From Clavaria fumosa (Eukaryota > Basidiomycota > Agaricomycetes > Agaricales > Clavariaceae): 64,000 nt of DNA. Positions 31,160-40,794 of the stretch are shown here, piece by piece (the first letter of the stretch is position 1; every line of letters begins with the position of its first letter). Position numbers and translations under genes: made by a program. The DNA is taken from positions 1,240,001 through 1,304,000 of the forward strand of contig OX637803.1 of NCBI GenBank assembly GCA_951802425.1. The letters are read 5' to 3'. A model generated the notes under the pieces. The model was given only the letters and a program-made list of their open reading frames with translations, ran no database searches and had not been told where the DNA came from.

Positions 31160-32635
31160 ATGATTGTAAAAATCGCGTATTTACACCGCCTAGTCAGCGT
31201 GAGCTCGTCCTTTCCTCACAATTTCACCTATTCAACGCTAGTGGCAGGCAAAGTCTGCGAGGCCCCTAAACTTATATGGATTTCTCAATACCTCGCTGTC
31301 GTACACTGCTTCAGCCTTCCGGAAGGCTTCGTCTTCAGCTATCGAAAACCCCTCAGAAGTGCAACCCTCCAAGCCAAAACCAAAAGCGACCACGCCGCTC
31401 CGTCGCTCGGCCTCAGCGTCCCTGCCCATCCGCGCAAATCCGAACCCGACGCGGGGCGATATCAAGACCGTCTTCACGCTCGCCACTGCAGAGCGCTACG
31501 TGCTCTCACGCCTGCGCCGATACTTGCCTCCGGGCTCGCAGTTTCTGCACGAGTCGTGGTGGGTCCCGCGCTGGCACAACGGTGAGATCTTCGTCTTCGC
31601 GAATGGCACGATTGTGTGTTGGGGACTCGGTGAAGACGCTGCGCGACGGTTTGCAAGGGAGACCATACATGTCGCTAGCCCACAGGTGGAGGTCTCCCCG
31701 TTGAAGGACCCCGAGACAGAGGAACTGGAATTCGTAATGGACTCGACTGAGTTGGGTGGTGCGTATTATCGGGGAATATTGTATCTGACTTACGGCGCTC
31801 TAGAAATACCCGGTTGCAGGGTGACTTGATTATTCTTGGCAGACCGCCTTCGCTGTATGAACCGGCGATGCCTTCGTCTATACCAGCAGATACGGCATTC
31901 CCGACGGCAACGTTGCTTGCACGTTACACTTTCTCACAAGCTCTTTCTCGGTCCACCGCTCTCTCGGCTCTCGAAGTGTCCTTGGACGATTATCTAGGAA
32001 CCATGGAAGTCCTGCCCCATGCTCTCGAGACAACCGGGAAACCTGGCATGAGCAGGAAAGCGCTAATTAAGAGTATGGGATGCCTCATGAAATTCAGGCA
32101 GGGCTTAAATTTGAACCGAGAGAACTTCTCGGATACACCTGACCTTTATTGGGGCCAGCCAGAACTTGAGGGTGCCGTGATATTGTTTCTTCCTTCGTTG
32201 GACTATGCTCACAGAAGAGCAGGGTACTTCCATTCGCTCAGCGAGGCCTTGGAGATAAAATTGCGAATCATGGCTGTAAATGATAAAATAACATATGCCG
32301 CGGAGGTCTGCCTCTCGTTTACTTTTTTTTCAAAGCATCACCTGATTGTTGGCGAAAAAGGCCCAATCTGTCATGCGACAACTTCTCGCAGAGGTATTCC
32401 CTATCCCATTTGATCGTCTCAAAATTGACATAACCATACCCCAGTCGTCTACACACCGAATGGAATTAATCATTATCGTCCTTATTGCAGTTGAAGTTAT
32501 CCTTGTGAGTTGCCTCTACTTCTTGATCATCGTAATTCTGACTCCTCACAGGCTTTAATACGCGACGGGCCGGATCTCTATGAAGCCGTGTCCAAGTTAA
32601 ATGACCCTAGCGATGCAGAAACGCAGACCTTGTAG
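31160..32635 (+). CDS. DUF155/RMND1-family mitochondrial membrane protein
   Basis: Seven exons (31160-31198, 31242-31750, 31804-32171, 32223-32305, 32361-32393, 32445-32504, 32552-32635) sum to 391 codons plus stop. A basic, hydroxylated N-terminus (MIVKIAYLHRLVSWQAKSAR) looks like a mitochondrial presequence. The DUF155 body is clear: NGEIFVFANGTIVCWGLGED, ARYTFSQALSRSTALSALEV, GMSRKALIKSMGCLMKFRQ, SDTPDLYWGQPEL and SLSEALEIKLRIMAVNDKI. The end has one transmembrane helix, HRMELIIIVLIAVEVILALI. The family (Rmd1, Sif2, human RMND1) supports mitochondrial translation or meiotic division. The first exon has only 13 codons and the first intron is just 43 nt. The GTTGGG donor at 31751 was preferred because it restores the frame into LQGDLIILG. 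Confidence 0.85.
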
Positions 32636-32881
32636 AAGTAGAATTATTGCAAAGCTGTAAATTTTGCGAATCACATGAACCTCCCTTTACATTGCTGCTA
32701 CATGTTACATGTAGAAGACAAAGTTGCGATGGTATTGAGACGAAGTATATGTGGGGGAGGTGCGTATGTATTGTGTAGATTCACACTTGCCGGATCGGGG
32801 CTCGTAAGACTTGTGACGTGACCCTCTCTTTGCTTTGCAATTGTTTGCCGTCAGAATTGGTCAACTCGTTACAGCGCCGCC

Positions 32882-35716
32882 ATGTCCATGGAAGTCAGTC
32901 TTAGCTTGGAGGAAACCAACAAGCTTCGTGTCTCGCTCGGTCTCAAGCCGATCAAGGATGACGGTGTACCGACAGGTGGTGAGGCAGACGCCGAACGCAA
33001 CTTTGCGAAGCGGCGTGAGGAAGAAGCGAAAACGCGTGAGGCGAAGTGAGTCTTTCTTTCTGCTCCGTTGTGTTTCCCGTGGCTTGACCTTCATGGCTTG
33101 TACAGAGCGATCCAGGACAGGATAGCAAAGTGAGTGCAGTCTGCTGGTGCCTCTGTCTTGTGGAGGACGTTCTTATATTCTAATTTGTTCCATCAGAGTG
33201 AGAAACAAGCAAGAACTGAATGCCTCACTCAAAGGCAAAACCCTAGCTGATGTCGACGACAACGAGCTGGGTACCTTGCAATGGGTCAAAAAGACTAAAC
33301 GGAAAGAGAAAGAGATGGCGAAGAAGAGGCAAGAGGAGATCGAGAACATGGACAAAGTCTTTCAGGGCGAAGAGTACACCGAGAGTACGTCTCTTGACGC
33401 TGGATTTCTATTGTCGAACTCACGTCCTGCTTTCAGAGGATCTCGTTGGACTCAAAGTCAGTCACGACTTTGAGGCCCTGGAAGAGGGTGAGGCCCATAT
33501 CCTCACCTTGAAAGATAGCCGCATTCTTGACAACGAAGGTATGCCCCAAATCAACGGCAACGTACTTTGTATTTACGGAATCTGCGATCTAGAGGATGAG
33601 CTGCAGGATATATCAGTAGCGGAGGAGGATCGCAGAAAGAAGAACATGGAGCTGAAAACAAAGAAGCGGGATTATACCGGGTACGACGACGATGAATTCG
33701 TCTCTGGAAATGCGGGTATGAAGCGAGCTGTTCTAGCGAAATACGACGAGGAGCTCCTGGGTCCAAAAGAATCCGTTCGTGAATCTTACGGCTCTTACAA
33801 GCAAAATTCTTACGGCTGTTTCCCACAAACAGGGGTTCCGCTTGGGAGCCTCAACAGCTGTTAGGAAGAATGTCAGAACTGAGCAAGAGCAGGCTGCTGC
33901 TACCGTCAACAAATCGCTGTTATCCATAGACTATGCCAGTAAGTGTTTTTGCTATTGAGCACGTGGGAGATCCTCAACGAAGCGTCTAGAGAATCTCGAG
34001 AGTTCGGATTACTTGCAAGAAGGTGACGTTGGTTTTAAGAAACTCAAAGTAAGTTGTAATGTCGCTGGATGTCTCCCACCACTCATCATATCCCGCAGAA
34101 AAAGAAGCGCTCGCCGCGCCGCGTCCCTGAATTCTCTGATATACCCCCAGCAGAGGAGAGTATGGATGTGGATGTCAACCCATCCGTACCTAGAACCCGC
34201 AATCTGGACATTAACTTTGTTGACGATGACGAACTCCAAGCTGCACTTGCGCGGTCTCGCCAAGCCAAGCTACTAAAACCGAAGAAGATCTCACCCGAGG
34301 AGGTTGCGAAGAAAAGTACGTCCGTTCTCGCCCATGTTCCTCCACTCATTTCTAACTTGTCGTCAGTTGCTATTGAGAGAGTCAGGGAGGCAGAGGCCGC
34401 TGCGAACGGGATCAAGGTCGAAGCCGATGACGACGCAGGGGACGCGGATGGATCCGGCCTGACGTTTGATGACACGTCTGAATTTGTCCGCGGCATCTCG
34501 TACAATCCCGCCCCTATCAAGACGGAACCTATTGACGTTGTTACTCCAACGGGCAGGCACTGGGACCGTCATTCTACGCCCAACGGCGACCAATCGATGC
34601 CTGTCGACGAAGCGATCGACGAGTTAGAGGCAGGGGAGCTAGTCATGAAAGACGAAGACGAGGAGGCGATGCTCAATGCGATAGAGAATGCAATCAAGGT
34701 CGCAGAAGCAGAAGAATCCGCTGCGCAAGCGCAGCCAGATGTTGGCACGTCGTCGGAGCAGACGTTCAATACCGGAATGGCGTCGACTCTGAACATCCTG
34801 AGACAGCAGGGCATTCTTGCGACGCCGTCGGCGGACCAGAAGGAGCGGGAGAGGGTCCAACTTCAGAGGGACTTCTGGCTCGCGGACCAGCGGCGTCGGG
34901 TCGCTCAGCGGGAACTCGAGCGCTTGTCGTCGAGAGGTGTGAACAAGGATCAGGCTACGCGGGAGTATGAGAATCGTCTGCGGGAGCAGCAGGAGGCGCG
35001 AGAGAACTTGGAGACGTTCAAGAATTACAAGCCGGATGTGAACATCGTGTATTATGACGAGTTTGGCAGAACGCTGACTCCGAAGGAGGCTTGGAAGGCG
35101 TTGAGCCACAAGTTCCATGGGAAAGGGAGTGGCAAGATGAAGACGGAAAAACGGTTGAAGAAGATTGCGGAGGAGAAGAAGAAGGAGGCCATGGCCACTG
35201 GGGATACGCCGCTAAGCATGAACAAGGCGTTCCAGATAAGACAAGAAAAGACTAGACAGGCACACTTTGTTCTTTCCGTCGGAAATAGGGGGTACGTGTT
35301 CTCCTGCCCCTCCCCGATCCTTTCCTGTTATTGAATGCCAGAACAGCGCGGTGCCACAAGCAGCCGAATTCTTTGATCCTCAACCACTGTCTAAGGGTAA
35401 GACGGAGCGCACCAAGAGCAAGAAGAAAGACGCCGTGAAGGCCAGAGCATCGACAAATGACTCAGGCTTTATGACCTTACCTGCACCGCAAACTGCTGCC
35501 GCCATCTCTGCGGTGTCCACGCCCAAGTCGGAGTCCCCCGCGCCATCCGTGAAGCCCGGATTCTCGCGTATTTCGTCTGCCATGGCGTCGGCATCTGTAT
35601 CCCAGGATGGTGGAGGAACACCTATCTCAGGGGAGACAACGAAGCTGGTGTTTGGGTTTGGGACAAAGCGGAAGGCGGAAGACGAGGCGCAGGAGTCGCC
35701 GCCCAAACGGCGGTAG
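32882..35716 (+). CDS. SNU66: U4/U6.U5 tri-snRNP protein Snu66 (SART1)
   Basis: Nine exons (32882-33045, 33106-33129, 33197-33384, 33437-33774, 33833-33938, 33990-34048, 34099-34315, 34367-35291, 35347-35716) sum to 796 codons plus stop. SART-1 family blocks run through the protein: SLEETNKLRVSLGLKPI, NDNELG-type DVDDNELGTLQWVKK, DLVGLKVSHDFEALEEGE, ILTLKDSRILDNEG, and near the end NIVYYDEFGRTLTPKEAWKA and LSHKFHGKGSGKMKTEKRLK. Snu66 holds the tri-snRNP together and carries Hub1-interaction elements near its N-terminus in relatives. One exon has only 24 nt. The intron 34316-34366 contains no stop in frame, so its retention would add 17 residues. Confidence 0.94.
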
Positions 35717-36015
35717 CAATTGCTTCCAAACGTTTTCCGACGTCATGTATGTATGTATTCTGTTGTTTAAACATGCAAATTCAAAGAATACATGCTAGAT
35801 GTGCAAAACTCTTGGCAGTAACGCAATCTCGCTGTCCTGCGTTCCACTTGCCAAAGTTGCGCGATAAGTCGAGCGGCGTACGTACTTCGTTATAAGGAAC
35901 CAACACTTCTAAGACCCAAGTCCTTCGCTACAGCGCACCTATCTTTATCTCGCCCAGTAGGGGTCTCAAAGGCCTTGATTAGTGAGGATTGACCTTCGTC
36001 ATGCCTTGAATGTGG
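35717..36015. other. Tail-to-tail spacer
   Basis: SNU66 (plus) and RNH201 (minus) converge here over about 300 bp. No gene seen. Confidence 0.5.
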
Positions 36016-37108
36016 TCAATACCTCTGTTCATCTTGCCACAGCAGCGAAACAAACCATGTCACGGCATGCGCACGCTTGTCGAGCGCGAGCTTCACCGTG
36101 GTCCATGAGAATCGGGCTACTGAAGGAAACCCGAAGGTGGGTTCGAGGGAGTCATCTAGCCAGGCCTTCGTCTTAGGGTCTGTAAGCCGAAAGAAAAGGT
36201 CAGGGAAGATCGAGAGAGCTCGTCAATGAAATTAACCCGAAGGATATCCGGACCCCAAGTCAAGGCTCCACAGCTGTGACGATGGCGTGGGATCGTGGTC
36301 CGCCGCTGCGGCAGGGCGCTGGTTGATCCCTTCAAAGACCCAGCCATCGATGCACGCGTCGCGGGTGACTTTGGCGGCGACACTGGCAGCACCAACAATT
36401 TTCCACTTTGAGTCTGCTTTGACTGAGACAGTAAAGTTGATATTGGGGAATTGTGAAGACAGGAACGCTTGATAGGATTGAGTGTTCCCAAGTGCGTCGA
36501 CGTAGACCTGATTAATTTAGGACGAAGACAAAGAGAAGAGGAGAAGGTATTAACCTCGGAAAGCTCGACGCCACGCTGCAGGACTTCGCGAATGAGGAGA
36601 ATGGTTGCATCTTCGGATTGTCGATTGAGGTTAACAGGCGGGCGGCGCAGCATCCCGCTCGAGATGTCCTGCGGGCTGATGGTAGGAAGGATGAGTCGTT
36701 CATAGTGGGAATAACTATGAGGTATCGACACGCGCCTGACGACACGCACTGACCATCCCACATTCCTGGGATCTGAGCTCAAGGTGCCGAGCAATGATGC
36801 ACGGGCGTCGTGCGTGAGTGTCTTCGAGTCTGCCTCATGAGTTGGGTAAATGGTAAATGCCAATGAACCTCATGCAAATCCACGATACCTGCGAATCCCA
36901 TCTCTTCCAAAACTGACAGATACGAGGTTGGACAGTACGCGACACCATAGACGAGGGGACCTAAGACTGGACCACGACCCGCCTCGTCAACGCCGAGGAC
37001 GTACGGCCCTGCTGCTGTGGGAGTGGGAGAATGGTAGGTGTATGATGATACCAATGGCTTCGAAGGTCCCGGTGTCGATGGAATTGCGTGCAACTCTGAC
37101 TCTGACAT
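36016..37108 (-). CDS. RNH201: Ribonuclease H2 catalytic subunit A
   Basis: Five exons (37108-36889, 36829-36736, 36675-36555, 36507-36237, 36179-36016) give 289 codons plus stop. The metal-binding motif [17 protein letters not shown] is at about residues 38-54. It is followed by [15 protein letters not shown], the [13 protein letters not shown] block with the third acid, [20 protein letters not shown] and the [19 protein letters not shown] end. The enzyme cuts the RNA strand of RNA-DNA hybrids and single ribonucleotides in DNA. The intron 36676-36735 starts GC (GCGCGT), is exactly 60 nt and has no in-frame stop; using it gives the conserved [12 protein letters not shown]. An in-frame ATG 20 codons upstream is an alternative start. 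Confidence 0.93.
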
Positions 37109-37243
37109 GGTCCAAGTTCCACGCGATGTGGACGCGCTGTCGCGATCTAGGAGTGTCACGAGACCCATACGGGACTTGGCAAAAATCTGAAGTATAACAA
37201 CCTTACATACAAACGAGAATGCGAAGTAGAAAAAGAGAGCCCC

Positions 37244-38266
37244 TCACTGCATTACACCATATCCTGTCGGTTCCATCATCGCCATACCCCTGGTCACCCT
37301 TCGGCCAACAGGAGACATGCCACTCATGGCTTCAGGGTGCTGCATCATCATCTGCCCTCCCATCTGCCCTCCCATCTGCCCCATCTGCCCCATCTGCCCT
37401 CCCATCTGCCCTCCCATTTGTGGTCCTATTTGCCCTCCCATCTGCCCTACCATCTGTGGTCCTATCTGCCCTCCCATCTGCCCTACCATCTGTGGTCCTA
37501 TCTGCCCTCCCATCTGCCCTCTCATCTGTCCTCCTATTTGATCTCCCATCTGCCCTACCATCTGCCCTACCATCTGTGGTCCGATTTGTGATCCCACCTG
37601 TGGCCCTATCTGTGATCCCATCTGCCCTCCCATTCTTCCGCCCGGGTCAGCATAGAACTGCCCTAAGGGTATCTGGCCATGGGGAAATGGTGAGCCTGCC
37701 CCCGGGCTCGGATACGGGTTGCCCTGTTGGGAGCGCGCAGGGCTAGCATAACGACGATCGTTGAGGTAGCGGGGGTCAAGGCCTGGGGGTAGCAGAGCCG
37801 GATGAGATGTCGAGGGTGGGCGCTTCTCTGGCGGTTCTGAGTCCCGCACTAGTTGAGACTCCAAAGGTGAAGGGTCGTAATACAATTCTGAGCCATAGTC
37901 AACATGGAACCTTTGAAGCTTTGATCAGGAAGTGCTGTCACAGAGAGCAAGTGTGCGCACATCTGCGTACCAACGTCCCATTGGGGACCCCGCTCAGCAC
38001 GAGCAGTCATAAGCATGGAATTCCATTCAGAGGCACTGTCCTTGACAATTTCGGGTTAGAAATCGTGTATCTGGTGAGGTCACCGCTCGTACAATGGCTT
38101 GGGCAAGACCAATCGAAGCATCGGAGCCCGGCTTCGCAGGGTCAACCCGAATCCGGAGAGAACTTGCGACCTCTTTCACATGTACGGCAAGCTTTGGAGA
38201 AACGTATGGGGTATTGTGCCGGGGAACTTTGACACGGATTCGCTTGCAACGTCTCCCAGGCGACAT
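37244..38266 (-). CDS. Protein with MGGQ/IGPQ repeats, function unknown
   Basis: I do not recognise this gene. The first exon starts at 38266 (MSPGRRCKRIRVKVP...) and contains a compact helical block ending GLAQAIVRAV. The second exon enters at about QRFHVDYGSELYYDPSPLES, near 37920, and runs to 37244. The intron between them is about 130-170 nt and its borders are unresolved. The C-terminal half is low-complexity: more than twenty tetrapeptides of MGGQ, IGPQ, MVGQ and MGQ type (about 37350-37640), then MMMQHPEAMSGMSPVGRRVT. Gln/Met/Gly-rich tails of this kind occur in chromatin and RNA-granule proteins, which is only a suggestion. The start is 98 bp from the divergent coiled-coil gene. Confidence 0.6.
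37345..37640. repeat. Tandem 12-bp/24-bp coding repeat
   Basis: Units of CATCTGCCCTCC with variants (ATCTGTGGTCCT, ATCTGCCCTACC) repeat about 24 times on the plus strand and code for MGGQ, IGPQ and MVGQ tetrapeptides on the minus strand. The 12-bp periodicity suggests growth by replication slippage. Confidence 0.85.
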
Positions 38267-38363
38267 CTAGTTGAATCGAGAGGAGAGGAGAAGGATTGAT
38301 GAACACGTGACTAAACGCGTGACTCTACCCACTTTCTCGCTGCTACTGAATCTCGGACGCGGC

Positions 38364-40228
38364 ATGTCGTCTCAGCAAAATCAATCGTCGGTTGATGCTT
38401 TGGCCATTCAAAACCGCACCCTGTCTCATACGCTACACCAAGTCAAGCGCCAGTTGGCGAACGAGGAGGAGCGTCGCAAAACGATTGTGAACGAGCTAAA
38501 CGCACAATGGCAGGCCGAGAAGGCTTCGTGGGCCGAGATGCAGCAGCTCTACCACATCCACCAGCTGAGGCTGCTCATTCAGTTTGAGGGTGCAGAAGTC
38601 TCAGCTGCAAAGGAGAAGAACATCCGTACGACGGAACGGCTCGATAGAAATGTGAAGGAAGCGGAAGCCCTCCTGTCGCGGAGAGAAGAGACGCGTTTGA
38701 AGTGGAGGGTCGCAGACCTGGAACAGGAACTGGAGAGCATGGAGGGTCGTCTGCTCGAAGTGCAGGATGATGTTGTAATCCAGTATCAGGCCTTCATTGA
38801 GAGATTGAAGAAGAAATGTGTCGAATTCGCGCATGAAGCCAAGAGGAAGAGCGCTGAGGTGGCTACAATTCAGCAGGAAAGAAACGATCTCGAGGTGTGA
38901 TCTCTACCCTCTGTCACACTATTTCGCCCTTAAAGGATGATGCCTCTCATAAGGCGGAGCTTACTGAACTCAAATCCGAGCATTCGACGCTTTCCGTCAC
39001 TTTCACCACGATAAGCACTCAATTGGAGCGCGTCTCCTCCGAGTTGGAGGACACACAGACTACTCTGAATGACCTCAAACGACAATGCGTCGAGCTCGAA
39101 CGCGATAACGCGTCGCTCAAACGCCAATTGGAAAAGCGGAATGACCTCGAAGGCAAGGGAGAAGCGAAAGCAGAGCTGGAGCGCAAGCGCCGCGCGGACT
39201 TGGAGGCACGAGTAAAAGAGTTAGAGGCGAACTTGAAAGACAAAGAGAAGCTAGAAAATTTGCTCGAGAAGGAAAGAAGGAGGATAGACAAGTTTAAGGC
39301 ATCAGCGGTCGAATGGCAGGTTTGTGCTTTTTTAATTTTTAACGTGACATCCTGCAAACTCACTTGGAATACTTGTAAGGATGAGATTAATAAGAGTCAT
39401 ACAGAGGCAGAGACGGCAGTGGCCATGGCAAAGGAAGCCCAGAAGCAGCAGGCGCGACTGCAAAAGCGGATTGATAAGCTCGAGGCTCAATTGGACGAGG
39501 AACATGAGAAAGCTAATAAACGTTCCCAAAGTGCGGTACGTCATTCGACCGTTGAGTCCTCAGTACCTGCTTACATTGAGTCTGAATAGAAACCCACGGA
39601 CGAGGTGGATAGCGAGTCAGTTGTTGAAGTTGACCCTTTAACAACGGCCGAGTCACAGACCAGTGGGAAACCCAAAAGCAAAGGTCATTCACGACGGACA
39701 GCAAAGAAGGACGAGGATCAGAGTGGGAAGAACACAATCGGTGAGAATGCCAGAGGACGAAGGACCAGGGAACGGAAGGCCCAACGGAAGCCAGAGAGTC
39801 GCGACAAGAAGACAGGAGACGGAGACGGAAGTCGCACCCCAATCGGAGGTTCCGTCGACGAGAGTGCAGAAAAACAAATCTCCACACCAGATCAAACCAA
39901 GATACACAAGGACGATGACGAGAATGACGAGAAGGATCCTCAGCCACCGACAAGGAAGAAAAAGCGTAAACTCAACAATTTCCCTTCTTCACAGCCCGCT
40001 GGCATGCAATTAGATTTTGGGGCATTTAATTTTGTACGTCTTTTCTTTTCGCAGGTCGCCAAGTCAGGCTCATCAATTGCAACGTACTAGGGTGATGGTC
40101 AGGGCTTGAACATCCCGGATGCTTTATCACCTGTCAAAGTGGACGAAGCGCCCCAGGGGAAGCCTACGAGGTCGACGAGTCTGTTGAGTCGCGTAGAATC
40201 GGCCATTGGGGGATTTGTCAGGAGATGA
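38364..40228 (+). CDS. Long coiled-coil protein, function unknown
   Basis: Exons 38364-38894, 38936-39319, 39380-39535, 39590-40033 and 40091-40228 sum to 550 codons plus stop. Residues about 15-360 are an almost unbroken heptad-rich coiled coil (for example LSHTLHQVKRQLANEEERRK and RVADLEQELESMEGRLLEVQ). A charged, disordered segment (GKNTIGENARGRRTRERKAQ) with a nuclear signal PTRKKKRKLNNF follows, then a short end with LNIPDALSPVKVDE and SLLSRVESAIGGFVRR. The last intron has two plausible acceptors: the one after AACGTACTAG gives this end, while the nearer TTTTCGCAG gives an 11-residue tail and stop at 40090. No family is recognised; a nuclear structural or kinetochore-type scaffold would be a guess. 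Confidence 0.7.
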
Positions 40229-40794
40229 AGGTGGTTTTCTGTTTTGGTTGAGCCATCTACCCGCCAATCTTTATGAGCTGAAAGAGATTGTTATTCTGTG
40301 CTCGGTATTGGAGAGCTTCGAATTACTCTACATGCAATACTGTAATGTCTGGAGTCACTGTACCGGATTCGGACGTTCTTTTCTGTCATTATCGCTGCTC
40401 TCGCCTCGCCCAGACAAGTCTGAACGACTTGAGTGTTTTTAGTACAGTAAATGATACTCATGGCCAAATGGATCTGTTGCCAGAAAATGAAACTCCTTCA
40501 ACGTGGCAAGAAGCGTAGTCGGAGCGATTATACGGGCATCGCTTCCTGTAGACCATCCACATTTCCAAATGACACTGTGTCCTGGTCGCAACGTCGAGCG
40601 AACGTCGACAGGCGACTAGGCAGTGTCGTGGTGGGTTGAGTAAACGGTAAAGAAAGAATCTTCACACTGTCACAGATCATTCACACGCGACGCGTGACGC
40701 TTTTTGCGAACGCGCGAACACTCGTGTGCCGCTTTACATACTGTAGTTCAACGTTCAACGACGTTCAACCGTCATACTCGTTGTGCTACGTTTC
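40229..40794. other. Intergenic, upstream of the alpha-amylase
   Basis: Short frames only. The DNA just upstream of the amylase start contains ACGTTCAACG repeated (40750-40770), which may be regulatory. Confidence 0.4.

Noticed and set aside
30662..31585. 307-codon plus-strand frame
   Set aside because: Runs antisense to the complex I subunit and out of frame with the DUF155 exons; no motif.
34316..34366. Continuous coding through SNU66
   Set aside because: No stop occurs, but a GTACGT...GTCAG intron gives the better KKIAIERVREAE join.
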